Notes: generated by a model not told the origin, from the letters alone. Shown: positions 12,987 through 25,567, counted from the stretch's first letter. The stretch: 64,000 bases of DNA from Dactylonectria macrodidyma (GCA_020744425.1 JAGMUV010000038.1:124001-188000); one strand, 5' to 3'. Program-made: numbers and translations.

Positions 12987-13960
12987 AGAGTGCGTAATCA
13001 ACCAACTACTTCCAATCGTTGGAGCCGTTGGATCCTCCAATTGTGGGTCCAACTCAACTGAGATCTCGCTCCCCGTGCTTGGCAACCAGCCAATTCAGAG
13101 GTTGATTGGGTTTGGATCCAACCGGTTCCAACTCGTTCCAGTGTCTGAGGGTCATGTGAGACCTGGGCGCCGTAACTTTGACCCCACCTCCAACTTCCCA
13201 GTTTGGCTCTTCGTATGGCCCGCTGGCCAGTGATCGGCCGCTGAGGGGCATCATCTTGGGCCAAACGCGGCAAACCTCTTCTCGCCTCTCCCACCCGCGC
13301 CAGCTTCGCGCTCTTCTCGCGCCAGTCTGGCGTCTGATTAGAATTGATTCTAGAGCTCGTCATTCAGCTTCTCCACGTAAGGCTGAACGGTGGGGCGTTG
13401 GAAGTTGAGCCTCCACGTGAAGGCCTGTGGGGGATCTGTAAAGTCGCTAGTACATGCGTCCAGGGATCCATTTTGACTTATGCGCAGGTACCAGCGACCT
13501 TTCACCTCAGGCTTCTTTCGCCGTCACTAAGTAAAACAATGCGCTATGGGGTGGTGAGAGTAGAAGAGAGTACTTGAGAGATAGACATCTTTCAAGCGGG
13601 CTGGGCCTGACTTAATCTGGCCTTTGAGTCAGGACATTGTCACCCCGCATTCATCACGCAATGGCGGTTGATCTTCAGTCATGCACACGGTGTTCTGAAC
13701 TACGAAACGACAGCTTGGAAACATATCTCTGACCATGATGGAATTGATACCAGAAGAATACTTTTAGCAAGGGAAATCCAGTGAGTATACTTTAACTTTA
13801 TGAATGTTACTTTCACGTAGAGACTGGCGTGTTTATTGGGATCTCAACAATTTCGTTCGGGAGCATGTTACGCGGGGCTGTCTACCCTATGCAACCTTAT
13901 TCTTGCTCTCTTATACTAGCCAAATTGCTATAAGCCATTGCCTGAGCTTTGCAACTGGAA
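12987..13960. other. Non-coding stretch, possible degenerate element interior
   Basis: No gene supported. The first 200 bases contain several short TTCCAAC/TTGGATCC-like motifs in both orientations, which could be the interior of a non-autonomous element starting at 12940. Open frames on both strands resemble nothing I know. Confidence 0.4.
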
Positions 13961-14835
13961 ATGGAGCCTGAAGGGAAAAATCGAAGCTCGTCGAAAAAAT
14001 GGGACAGCCAGCCAAATAAATCGTGAGTGGCCACCACCAGGTCCCCGCGGACAGGCTAACGCTCAGACAAAGCCCTTACGCGGACCAAACCGTCCAGATC
14101 TATCTCCAAGACTGCAAATCTCCGATGCAAGTCCACAAAGCTCTCGTAGGGCGGTATCCCCGCCTTCTCTCTGCAGCTAGTTACCAGTCATCCGAGATCC
14201 GGCTGGCTAATGTATCTCAACCCGCGGGGCATGTTCTTATGCACTTCTTATATACTGGAGCCTACCAATGTCTTCGCCCAAATGAACCGGACATGAAGAA
14301 GAGGCGCATATTCGAGTTCAGGACAGCTCTCGAATCCTATGTTATGGCCAGAGCATACGATCTGCGCGACCTAGAGGCCTTGGCAAAGAAGGAGCTAGAG
14401 ACGCTCACCGAAGAGATTACAGTGGCCGATTTTATCGCTGTTTCTGAAGACGTCTACCCACAGCCACGACATGATGACGAATGGTTTCCCTCATTAATCA
14501 GGATTCGCGTACAAAGAGGCCTTACGGAGCCTGAAGCTACCATAACTCAAGCAACCAGAAACCGAAAGAAGCAGACAGATCTGCCTGAGAAAAGAACGAT
14601 CGGCACGATGGTATTTTCGTCTTGCCGTGAGAGGTTCGCGGAGAATAGATCCGCCAAAAATGCTCGACCAGAACACTGGAACGATATAGGAGCAGCTACA
14701 CCCGGCCTGGGCCCAACCATCCCGGAACGCCGAGGGTCTGTGGCCTCATCTACGCTAACCTTCGAAGAGGTCCCGCCATTCTGCGGTAACGCCGAGAGTA
14801 CTTCGATCTCATTTGATACTGCTAAACGCCAGTAG
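13961..14835 (+). CDS. BTB/POZ-domain protein, two exons
   Basis: Exons 13961..14022 and 14067..14835 give 276 aa. The 44-bp intron has a GTGAGT donor, and GGCTAAC lies just before the CAG acceptor. The join restores SPYADQTVQIYLQ at the end of a short basic leader. The first 100 residues follow the fungal BTB pattern: SPY-AD, VHKALVGRYPRLLSA, I-LANV, and VLMHFLYTGAYQCL, then a helical segment (Y-VMARAYDLRDLEALAKKELE). Fungal BTB proteins of this size mediate dimerisation and sometimes act as cullin-3 adaptors, but there is no MATH, BACK or kelch domain here, so the specific role is unknown. The C-terminal third (RNRKKQTDLPEKR and onward) is basic then Ser/Thr-rich and probably disordered. 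Without splicing, translation from 13961 would stop at 14024, which supports the intron. Confidence 0.75.
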
Positions 14836-16128
14836 AGTATAGTGAATTTAGCTAGTAATTAAAAGTTAGCTTCCTCCATAACCCCTGAAGTTCATAGGCG
14901 CATTAGGGAGAGGCCTGCTGGAGCCAATCACGGTGAAATGTATTCGTAAGTAACCGACAAGGATTGAAGCGTGTGGCGTTGATTAGCTGGGCGAATACCT
15001 TTGGGAGCGGCTTCTGTACTTCTGCCCATACCCTGCGTTGGAACCAACCCTGTAACACGAAAGGAACCTAGTCGAGAATTGCTTTTGTGTGGCTGTGGAG
15101 AAACGCGCGGGACACACCAACCCGTCGATGGAAGCGAGACGGAGGTGTTAGCGGCAGCCGCGTTCTTGGCGTGCCGCTTGGTGGTAGCGCTTGAGCTGGT
15201 CCACATGCAATTTCAAAGTACTGTTGGTAAGCCCGAAGCACCAGTTGACCTGGCGGCATCAATTTACTTCTGCGTCCCCATGTAGTCCAACACACAGCTG
15301 GTAATGCCCACCTGGCGCTTGACTGCCGCATTTGATTGGGGCCCATATCTAGACCGACAGACCGAAGGGGCCGTTCTGGGTCGGTTGGTCTGTTAGCCAG
15401 GGGCTCCCCGCCAAGTTAGGCGAGAGAGCTTAACTCGGGGTAACAGCTACCCTAGAACTAAACCATCATAAACTCTCAGCAATGCAACTTTTACTGGAAT
15501 TTTATCGAAAGCAGTGCCGTTAGAAACGGCGAATTTTTCTCATTGCAACTATGTAAGTGCCAATATGCTGGGTAAAGCTTTGCATGACAACCCAGACAGT
15601 GAAGAAAAAAGCAGGTCAGTATTTATTCATTTTCAATTGCAAGGTGGGCGGAGCTAGAAGGGGTGTCGGTTTGTTCTAGCGACTGGCCAATCAATGCAGG
15701 CCCCATAGACCCATACGAGCTTTCAGGATTTAGAACCCTTTTTTTTTTTTTGTCCAGTAACGTTAACAGAAGTGCATGACAACCTCAGAATGGCTCATAT
15801 TGACGGACGACGAGCTTCAAGGGTGGGCAACAGCGTGGCTAGAGAATGCGGTAAGTCGTCCGAGCAGTCGGCTAGTGACCGGATCTCCTCCCGCCAGAAG
15901 GAAAGGAGGTAGACACTTGCTCAGACTGAACTACAGTATGATCCAGCAGAAATGGTTCGGGTGGGGCCTTGGATAGGTTCCCCAGAACAGCGAGTCGACT
16001 TTATAAATCACCATATGCTTGTCGCCTGTACCCCGTTTTAGGTAGATCTGCACTACTGAGAAGCATCTCAGATCTTTCCTGAATTAGCGTCATGTACCGT
16101 AATCCTTGATCCGACAACTGCTTACTCC
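14836..16128. other. Intergenic stretch without a recognised gene
   Basis: Overlapping open frames at 14928..15346 on both strands have no family resemblance and show no splice-supported extension. A run of 12 T lies near 15740. The stretch ends at the 3' end of the Argonaute gene, which converges on the BTB gene. Confidence 0.4.
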
Positions 16129-19100
16129 TCAGATGTAGAACATGCTGTCCTTCAGATTCTCATGAATCTGCACATCTTGCTGAGAGGGACCGCCTCCCAG
16201 ACCACTAATGCTGCCCTCCACGCTGTCCGCCACCGACGGTACGGCCGAGTTGCTCGGTGTCTCGAATACGCTGCTGAGATAGCACCGGGCACGCTCGCAC
16301 AAGATGTCGGCATAGTATGCGGGCGTACAGATGCTCACCGCCTTAGTGGCACGACCGAAAACGTAGCACATGCTCTGGGTCAGATCCTGCAGCTCGTCCG
16401 CCACGCCCTGCCTGCCAGGCGACTTGCTAGCGCGGTGCCGCGGCCGGAAAATCTCGTCTAGAACGATGAAGTAGTGCGCGGGCCGCGCGGTGCCCTGCAG
16501 CGCTGCATGCGCCTGTAGGAAAAAGTCCCAACTGCGCGCTTCCGTGATGCCACGATCGACCACGGTGCCCGGCTTGGTGTTGCCTGAGCGGTCGGCGTCG
16601 GCTTCTTTCGTCGGGTAGAATCGCGTGTGGTGGCGTTTACCGACGATGACGACAGTCAAGTGTGGCAGTCCTTTTGCTTGGTCGGGGGGCGGATAGACCT
16701 CTTCGCACGCGGCGCGGAGGAGCGGCACCTCCTCATCAACGACTTTCTGGTACTGGCCCTCCGAGACGCCGTCACGGTACACGAGGATGTTCTCTGGCAG
16801 GGCAGCGTGCTTACCTTTCTCCCTCCACAGGCATAGGCGCGACTTCAGCATGTCCCTGAGGTGCGACACCATTTCCTGGCGGCGCTCGGACTGGATGCTC
16901 AGGACGGCGGGCCACTGGCCGAGCCAGCGGTCGACGCTGGCCACCATGCCGGCTATGCTGGGCGCGACCGGGGAGGAGCCGGGCGACGGGTGGGTCACAT
17001 CGATGCCGACGACCATGGTTTTGCCCTCGGCGACGATGCTTTGGCGGGTTGGTTCGACGAGCTGATTATTGCCACCGAGTTTTAGGTTGAATTTGAGAGC
17101 TTCGTTGCGAAAGTACTGGTCCTGGCCCGTCTCCTTGGCGAGCTTCATGCCGACACTGCAGATGGTGTGGATGCCATACTTCACGTCGCCGAGCTGCTTG
17201 ATGCGGTTGTACAGCGGGATAGGGGCCGCCGGTAGGATGACGAAGAGCAGCTGTAGGGATGACGCCGCACGTGCGAGGAATCGTTCGAGCTGCGGGTCGT
17301 CTGTGCCATTTAACGACACTTTCTGGGGTGGGAGCGGCGCGCTCGCCATGACGCCGGTGTCGTTGAGAACCTTGGTGAAGCTGGCCAAGAGAACATTCAG
17401 GGCAGCAAGAGTGAACGTCTTCGCGGCTGGATACATGCCGGGCATCTCGACATACAGACAAGACCATTTTTGCATGCTCCCGGCCGTGTTGAACTTGAGA
17501 CTCGGGGAACCGCGGGGCACCATGTTCCAACCGCCGGCAGTCATCTGTGCCGGCTTGCCCTGCTTATACACGACCTTTGGGCAGACGAGAACTCGGCCTG
17601 GGATGGTGATCAGGTTCGGAGAGGCGGTAATTCCAAACTGGCCCTGCGTGGAAGAGTCAGTAAACCGTGTGCATTGACAGCTGACACAGACAAACGTAAA
17701 GGACGCTTTACAAGTCGGGGGTTCGTGCCGGGTAACAAGCCGACAGTCTCTAGTCCTTGCTTGGTGATAAAGGTTGCATTCTCCCATGGCTTACGAACGG
17801 CGAAGCGGATCATTTGCTCGGTCTGCTTTGGGTCGAGTTTGGTATTGGCAGGCTGGCCTGGCACGACATAGCAGACCTCGGCTGGTAGGTACGTCGGATT
17901 TCCTCTGTTGCCAACATTGACGACGGGCAGATGGGAGTCAGCAATGCCGATGCCGTATGCTGCATGGCCGTTAATGAAGGAGGTTATGGATGAAAGTTGC
18001 TCGTCGCGGACAAGGTGTTGCTCACTTTTGAAGAAGTAGTCATAGACCGAGATATACTGCCCGCCGCCACTCGCGGCAACCCGGCCCTTCTTGGGTTTGG
18101 ATCTCTTGCCCAGCTTGCCGCCTTGCTTCTGTGTCGAGGGGACAGATGACGAGGATTGCTGAGGTGGCGATGCATCAAGCCAGAACTCCACGTCCTTCGG
18201 TCCAGCACCAAATGCCCCGACTTTAGGAGGATGGGCCAGCCCATGTCCATCATTCTTTCCGGCCAGACCGATGATGGTCTTGATCCTGGGAATGGCCCCA
18301 CCCTTGTTGTTCTTCTTCTCCGTTAGATGCGTGATTCGAATTCGAAGTCTCCTTAGGTATGCTTCCAACTTGAACAAGCCCTTCTGGTCACCAAAGCGGA
18401 GAATGAACTGATCGAGTGGGCCTTCTTGATAGAAGGCACCATAGCTAACGTTGATGTTGACGAGGACTCGGGCGGTCGCCGCGCGAACACTGGTGAAGAA
18501 GCCCCGCACAGCCATTAGACAGTGGCCGAGGTTCGATGTGTGGGATTGCTGGCTCAGAGAGAAGCTCTTCGACGAGCCGATAGTGGCGAGATTCCCAGAC
18601 GACTTGGCATAGTGGTTCAGGAAGATGTTTAAGGCCTGGATCATGGGCAACTTCTCAGCAAATCGAGCGGACAGGTCCGTGGACGTTAAGTACTCCGTCA
18701 ACTCAGCAGCGGCCAGACGATTGGTAAGGAGAAGCTGGACCCTGTACTGGGTAGCGCCAGGGCGGGCTTCTTCTTCGCATTCGGCTTGATACTGGATTAC
18801 GATTGTCTGGTCGTCGAATTTCCGTCGGGAAATGAGCGTTGACTTGAAGTCGGTGACGACTTCATCCGCGTATGGCGCAAGCTCTGGTGTTTCCAGTAGC
18901 AGGCGGGTTATCTGTGTCAACTTCTTCCCTACAGCGGCAGGGGCGACAGAGACATCATATCGATGCAAGACGAGCTCGGGCGAAGCTGTCAGGACGACGT
19001 AATTGGCCCAGAGCGTGACACTCGTGCCCTTCGTGCCGTAGCGAGGGCGGTTGGGGAATCCGCCTTGCAGGCTCAGCTTGCTAAGATCAGTCGAGGCTCT

Positions 19101-19330
19101 ACTCCCCTGGAGAGCATCCTCGATCTTGGTAATAGCTAGATCGAGGGGTTCAACTCCAGCAGGGGAACTGCAGCAGAATCCTATGAGCATGGGTGATTCC
19201 AAACGGCAGGGTTTGATTCCCCAACTCACGAGAACACTTGAATGCCAGAAGTTCCACCTGCTGGTCCAACGCCGCGAGCACCTCGAAGTCCTCCGCGGCC
19301 GCGGATACTCCCCCGACCGCGAGCCGACAT
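16129..19330 (-). CDS. Argonaute protein (QDE-2-like), three exons
   Basis: Exons on the minus strand: 19330..19230, 19167..17712 and 17643..16129 (introns 62 and 68 bp), 1023 aa. The first exon encodes an RG/RGG-rich leader (SARGRGSIRGRGG), usual in Argonautes. Next come the N domain (NRPRYGTKGTSVTLWANY), a PAZ domain ending NVGNRGNPTYLPAEVC, the MID domain, and PIWI. The second join restores GTNPRL/GQFGI, a conserved linker. In PIWI I see catalytic residues D in GIDVTHP, E in SERRQEM, D in YRDGVSEGQ, and D in PAYYADILCERAR. The fourth residue is Asp, giving the DEDD form known from fungal and budding-yeast Argonautes, so slicer activity is plausible. It ends in the usual short hydrophobic MFYI. 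The protein would load small RNAs for quelling-type silencing of repeats, apt in this transposon-rich region. No Dicer or RdRP gene lies in the window. Confidence 0.92.
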
Positions 19331-20453
19331 AGTGATGACGTTCGGTTGACTTGAGGTAGTCGGACCGCGTGTGAGGAAGGGAGTGGATTGGTGAGTTTCT
19401 AGAAGGCTGCGAGCCTGATGATGGTCGTTTGGGCAGAGCGGGAATTTGGATACTTAGCTACTGGATAGGGGAGAATAAAAGCTGTTGGAGATGAATCGAC
19501 CCTTTCGTTTTCGGCGAGTATTACTCCCATCCAGCATGGTAGGCTACCTGTGCTGACGGCTGATATGTCGGCATAACGTCATATGCGCGTCAGCTGGATA
19601 CAGGCCATGTGCAGTCGGTGCGGGGAAGAAGGCGAACACGACTGCTGCCTCACCATCGAAAGCCCAACATTCCTTTCTGCGTCAGTTTCCCTCCTCCTTT
19701 CACCCACAGTCTTGCCTGAATCGCGTTCCGCTGGAGCTATCCTGTACCGCAACCCATGGGAAGAAATAAAGAAGAGGTAGCTCTCTCAGGGACTAAGTAT
19801 GTAGATCAGGTTCACACTCATGCGGATATCGTGTTCGACTGCTATCAACCCGGCAGATACACCTGCGGTGATGCGGACTTTGACTTCATTCCCCGACTTG
19901 CGATACGCCCTTCCCGTCGATAGCCGCCCTTTTGCAACATCCAGAAGGTGATTCCTTCAATGAGCATGTGGGATGAAAGAGGCGTTAGGACAGTTTCTTC
20001 GCGTTGTTGCATGCGCTCTTTAACTTTGGAGTTGCCGCAAGGGCTTCGGGACAGCGCAGCCCTGCGTGTTCCAACAGGGCAAGGGATGCAACGAAGCCAG
20101 ATATTTGGTACTTAGGATCCTCGCCCAATATCCCATTCAGCTCTGGCTGTCCCTACTCTCTTGTTTTACCCGTCTCGTTTGGTTACAGTGGGAACCGCCT
20201 CGAGGGTGGAATAAATCACATCCTCATTATGAAGTTCGTTCTGTAGCGGAACTATGGCTGTTGTATCATCTACCCACACCAGGCCTCAGAAACCTCGGGA
20301 ACACTATGAAGCGAGACGCCAGAAGCTTCGCGAGAGGCCTATCAAGAGGAGACATGCGAAATAGACACAGATCAACATGCATAATGTGAAAGTCAAATGG
20401 GAAAGGTAAGGTGGCGGAAAACCCAATTTCTGTACGAACACTAATCAAAACTA

Positions 20454-20762
20454 GATACTGCGAGCACCTTAGCGAGATCCCACTTGAGTATCTCAAGAAC
20501 TCCAAAAAAGGAAGACATCATGATGTTCCTTGAATGGATGCTAGATACCTATAAGGGGATCAAGAAGCAAGTTTCGGTCCATTCCTACCAGAGAAGGCTC
20601 TTTCAGATCTATCATAAGTCTGTCGGTGAAGATTTTAATGATGGAAACAAAGACATTTTGGACGTCAGTTCAAGATCGTCAGCCTCTTCAAGTTACATTT
20701 ACTGTTGTTATAGGGCCCTTAGGGCACTGAGGGGGAGAATTTATAGTGCTATTGCTGACTAA
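20454..20762 (+). pseudogene. Fragment resembling FluG/DUF3435-type tyrosine recombinase
   Basis: An open frame in which residues such as KKEDIMMFLEWMLDTYKGIKK and VHSYQRRLFQIYHKSVGEDF match the style of the N-terminal core-binding helices of fungal FluG-domain/DUF3435 recombinase-like proteins. DUF3435 proteins include the captain recombinases of Starship elements. The catalytic R-H-R-Y half is absent and there is no good start; a CTAATC...CTAG splice acceptor just upstream suggests a lost 5' exon. The match is by eye on about 60 residues, so the family call is tentative. Confidence 0.35.
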
Positions 20763-21630
20763 TTAGACCAGCTGTGCGTGTACGGGGCTGTGCCTGTATG
20801 CCCAGGAGTACCCAGATCGACTTAGAACTGCCTGTATTTGCAGTGTGGCTGTCGGCACATCCATGTCTTACGATGTAGATCCTAGCAAGCCACGACTTCT
20901 GCAGCCATACAAAATAGGCGAGACCCAAAGTACTGTGGCTTCCCAGTGTCTGGTTGGTTCGAGCCCCTGAAAGTGACATCACCATTGCCTTGCGACACTG
21001 AAAGGGATGTACCGGTATGGCCTTCGGTACTTGATTAGCAGGCGAGGCCACAGAGAGAGAAGCTGTTGAATGTTGGAGGGTACACCCTCAACTTCAGGAT
21101 TAAGGTTCAGGATTAAAGTTTGTAGTCCTAAACTTAGATCGTAGGACTTTCATCTAGGACTTTCTAGGACTCAAGTCATAGAAGGAACCAGTCGAAGATA
21201 TAAGGTCCCAAAGGTCCTTCGATTGCGAGAGGATCAAGAAATACACACAATTCACCTTAATATCTGACAGAAGCTGATCTCTGTCCACTGTCTCACCATC
21301 CAGCTCCCTTAGCGAAACGTCACCGGTCCGACTTGTGCGGGCATGATCATTGAGACGGATACAAGAGGAGTGACGTCATCAGTGGCATGAGGGACGCAGC
21401 TGTGAGACACGAGCAAAATGTTGCTTTTTGGACGCACATTCGCATTGTGCAGATGGAGGTTGGCTGAGCGTGGCGTGATGCTCTACTACTGCATAATAAT
21501 GCAGCCCAAAGTTAGCCGATAATCCTCGGGTCGACACGTCTGATTCATCGGGCAAAGGTCGTGTCATGCATGATTCTCGGTACCACCTTAAGGACAACCC
21601 CTTACGATAGTAGAGCCGGGTTTGATATTT

Positions 21631-21965
21631 GCTTAAGATAATGCACTAACACACACAGCTCGAATAGTACAGAATTGGCTGCATTGAATGGGCTCAGGAC
21701 AATGGGGCAACTTTAGTTGACCGGCTGCAATTTTACCTGATGTAAGTCCAATTGAAAACCTATGAAAACTGCTTAAAGAGATCTGTAAAAGACATCCGCA
21801 TCCATCATCAATCCACCGAATAATCAGGCATTGCAGCTCTTATGCAAAGCCGCTATTGATGTGTGAGAGGATTTTAAAAATGAGCTGTTGGAAAAGCTTG
21901 TGGAGTTAATGCCACGAAGACTTCAAGCTGTGGTCAACGCACGCGGCTGGCACACAAAATACTAG
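21631..21965 (+). pseudogene. Tc1/mariner transposase C-terminal relic
   Basis: Read across frames, the segment contains DNA-x-THTARIVQNWLH, PDVSPIENL, KLLKE and, after a frameshift, ELLEKLVELMPRRLQAV and ARGWHTKY with a terminal stop. This is the end of a DDE_3 Tc1-type transposase, including the conserved DNAPxH and SPDLNPIENxW motifs. At least three stops interrupt it; one replaces the conserved Trp after PIENL (TGG to TGA), a G-to-A change as expected from RIP. The N-terminal half and the terminal repeats are not recognisable. Confidence 0.75.
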
Positions 21966-22326
21966 CTAGCTCATGAATTCCTCATGGGAAGAAAATCTGT
22001 TCCCTTGATTCCCCATCAGTAGAGCTTAATTTGGCCGAGAAATGCGGCCTCAAAGTTGCGCGTTGAATGTGAACATTTGTGGCGTGGTGGGGGTGCATTG
22101 TCACTTTGGTCACCGAACTGTATGAAGCATTTTGGTTGAAGATTCAGCATGGCCTAGTTTAATCTTACTGAAGTTGTAGAGACTAAAAGAAACAAAAGAA
22201 TCGTGATCCAAGGGAAGCAGGCAAGTAGCCAGTAAGAAAGCAACTAGGTTCAGACGGTCATACGGGGAATACAAAATTATGCGCAACGGAGCCTGCTCCC
22301 ACCATTTCCACCACACATTTGGTTTC

Positions 22327-25300
22327 TCATACATCTCCATTGCACGGAGCAGAAGGATGAACAGGTCGCCGAACACCCAACCGAAACCGAGGAACTCGAC
22401 CCATGCGGTTGAGAGCGGTTGTGGGCATTCGCAACACCGTCTCGCGGTACATCGTCGATGTCTCCCACTCGTAAGAGCACCCAAGAGCTCGCTGCATGCC
22501 ACTCTCTGAAGCGCAGAACATGAGTGTGATGGGTGGTCTGACGGCTTCAAACAGTGTCAACTCCATGTTATAGGTATCGACGAGGGTAAATATCTAAGTT
22601 TTTATCAGCAGACAACTCATAGCAAAGTGATAGTCCCGTCCACTTACTCTCTTGTCGCCTGGGCGGGCGTGCTTGGCCGCCTCGACCTTCATTCGCACCT
22701 CAGGGTCCTTGCACGGGTCGATGCCGATACGCTCTCCAAACCTATTAACGACACTTCGGCTTAGGGGGCTTCCGCAAGTGCTCCAACAGAATCGCCCAAA
22801 GTTGCCACCAAAAATCGCCCTCTCAATGGTCGGGGCGTTAAGATGGCCCTCAAAGCCAAACATTTCGGCTTGAGTGTCGGCGAACTTGCCGCTGTAGATA
22901 ACTCGCACCAGGCCCGGCGTTATGACCAAGACCCAAATGAATAGGAGCAGGAAAATGACACCCACGGCAATGTAGGGCCCTTTATCTGGCAAGGTTGCGC
23001 CGCCGGCGAGAAAACCAATGGCGGCAATGAGGAACGCCCCATTCAACTCAACAGCATAACCAGCCACCCAGCGCTTCAAGGCAGGACCAGTGGACCAGTA
23101 GACGGGATAGAAGGCGTCCCACATGATCGAAAGACCCCAAGCGCCATCAATGACAATGGTGTCATTGTCTGCAATGCCTGCAACTTGGCAATATGGCATA
23201 ATATCCCAGAGCGTGGATTGGAAAGCATCATTCATATCAAACCACGGCTGCTCATCATCTATAGGGAGAGTGCAGATGTAGCGCTCAAGGAGTCTGTCTG
23301 AGTCATTAGCCAGAGACAATCTAGCAAAGGCCTGGAAGGCTGTGTCAGTGCGGTCAATCTGGGGTCGCAATCTCAGAAGGCCCATGAGCGCGTATGCGTG
23401 ATCACCAGGAAGATACTCTGTGGTATGCCGGCTATATAGGCACCTCAAAGCCAGCACAGCCTGCTCTAGACGGCTCAGACTGATGGTATCCAGGTAGTGG
23501 TCAATTAGGTGGCGTGCGATATCTGGATCCATGTATGTCCATACTTGGGCAGCGAACTGGTTTTTTGCGACCACCAGCGGTGACTTGAGGTCGCGGCCGC
23601 GAGTATAGACCGAAATAGTGTGGCCAGGGCTGAGAAGAACCTCAGGGAATGTCCACATTCGACTACCCCATTCACGAAGGAGTTTGTCGGTAGTGATTTT
23701 GCGTCCTGATACCGCAGACTTACCACGCCCGACGGCGATGATCATACTGCTCGCTCCACGGAGAACGTCAGAGATTCGATAGACCTATTGTCATTAAGTC
23801 ACTGCGGCAGTCGATGGCTTGGAGAAGCACTCACATCTGATTCCACCTCATTCTCATCGCGCATGCAGCTGCAGGCGACCCAGTACGCGGGCAGCTTCGC
23901 AGCCCGGCAGGCTGTCTCACCAATGTGATGAAGGTCAGCCATGTCCTGCTCCGAGTCATGGGCGAAGTGTTCAGTCGAGTAGGCCACGAATAGATATCCA
24001 AGGTTGGCATCTTCACAGTCTACGCGGTTCTCCCACTCGGCCATGTTGCGGACGTCGACTCCTCTGTTCTCGTCGCTGAATGGCTCGAGAAGGACGCACA
24101 AGTATCGAGGTCGAAGCGTTTGGTAGACTTGGTTGTTCCGGGCCACGAGGGAAAGGCCCTTGTGGTTCTCAAGTGGATTGCTCCATACCTTGGCGTCGCC
24201 GTAAAACTTGTATAGAACTGGGGCATATAAGAGGTGTCGCCTCATAACCTTGGCACCATCCCAAAACTAACACACCATCAGCACATATGCCAAGAGCATT
24301 TACAGAGGAGGGCAACTTACAACGAAGGTCATAGCAATCCCAGCAGGGAGGGCCCTCAAGACCATAATACCCCAGTCCTCCCAGCTCTGAGGATCGTAGC
24401 TAAAGTCAAAGACCCAGGTTGCAATGCGCACCTTTAGAGGACCGGCCTTGCGAATAAAAGTCCTCTTCCAGGTCGAAGTTCCTGGCCCCTCAAATATCTC
24501 ATCGGTAGCCGCAACGCACATGTTACGAAGATAGCCATCGTGGTAATGAAGGTAGCAGTCCGACCGCGTCTTAAACGAGATACGACCAGCATAGTCGCGA
24601 TAGCGCATCTTGGTGTCGCAATCGGTAAAAATGTAGCCCGGTTTCTGGTATAGTGTGGGATTGAACTGTTGGTAAACCGTCCTAGGCTCGAAGAAGTGTT
24701 TCGAGCCCTTGAGATTCGTTGGAAACTCTTTCTCAGCTCTCTATCGCAACTGTCAGTTGGGTGCTTTCGGTTGTCGAGGTTGGGGGAGCATTTACTTCGT
24801 TTGCGTTTGAGCTATTCAGGGGGAACAAGGGCACGGTAGACACGGGATCAATGCCTATGGGTTGCTAAGAAATGTTCAATTGGAGTCTATGCACAGAAGC
24901 AGCCGCGGAAGAGCTTTACCATTGTTCCATCCTGTTGTCTATTGCCCGTCTCTTGATGATGGGCAAGACCCCGTTGCTGCTGACCATTATACGCCTATCA
25001 TGGTCAGTAAGAGTCGAAGAGAAGGGCAAGGTCATACGGACAATTGGGTGCTGAGGGTACTGCATGCTGTTCTGGGGTTGTATGCTGTACTGGGGTTGCA
25101 TGCTGAACTGGGGTTGCATCTGTCCAAAAGTCTGTTGATGGCCGGGGGACCCGGGTGAGGCTGGAAAACCGCTAGACTGGGCCGAAAGCGGGCTTTGAGA
25201 AGGTGATACGTGTTGTTTATGAGGGTCGTTGAACCCTTCGTCCGGGTGTGGCTGGTACAAATCAAGGTAAGAAATATGGAGAGGTTACCTAGATAAGAGT

Positions 25301-25567
25301 TGCAACATACCGCATTGGAAGGGCCAGGAGTATAATCACCGCCATGACGTGGTTGTTGATTCTGACGGCGGTTAGCAAGATCGTCACGACACGAGGGTGA
25401 TCAGACAGCCGTAATCTTACATTACTCGGGTCGTTAGGGTCGTAACCCCCTCCGTTGGAGTCGTATCTCCTTTCGTTAGGATCGAAACCCCCTCCGTGCA
25501 AGTGAGCCTGTTGTAATGGTCAACAATACGATGAACCAAGCAGCCAGATGAAGGAGAGACGCACCAT
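22327..25567 (-). CDS. HET-like (heterokaryon-incompatibility-related) membrane protein, multi-exon
   Basis: Minus-strand exons, well supported: 24740..24321, 24266..23835, 23784..22648, 22593..22327 (introns 54, 50 and 54 bp). Each join is in phase. Upstream exons are more tentative: 25567..25565 (ATG only), 25507..25421, 25361..25311, 25251..24920 and a 16-nt exon 24811..24796. The whole reads 914 aa. The N-terminus is Gly/Asn/Asp- then Pro/Gln-rich (repeats of MQPQ, IQPQ). The middle carries HET-like motifs: AYWVACSCM, VYRISDVLRGASSMIIAVG and WGSRMWTFPEVLLSPG. Two hydrophobic segments follow (near LNGAFLIAAIGFLAGG and YIAVGVIFLLLFIWVLVITP), then a conserved tail (GMQRALGCSYEWE, YRETVLRM). 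I infer a membrane-anchored member of the HET-like superfamily. HET domains trigger cell death on non-self recognition, but this subfamily is uncharacterised as far as I know. Confidence 0.75.

Larger units (their letters stand above)
19331..22326. other. Repeat-decayed intergenic region between Argonaute and HET-like gene
   Basis: No intact gene. It contains the recombinase-like fragment at 20454 and the Tc1/mariner relic at 21631, listed separately. Between them (21060-21180) are short repeats of a GGACTT-type motif. The first few hundred bases should hold the Argonaute promoter, but I see no specific site. Confidence 0.5.

Noticed and set aside
12998..13363. Minus-strand 121-codon frame after the giant gene
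   Set aside because: No recognisable domain; it overlaps repeated motifs likely to be transposon interior.
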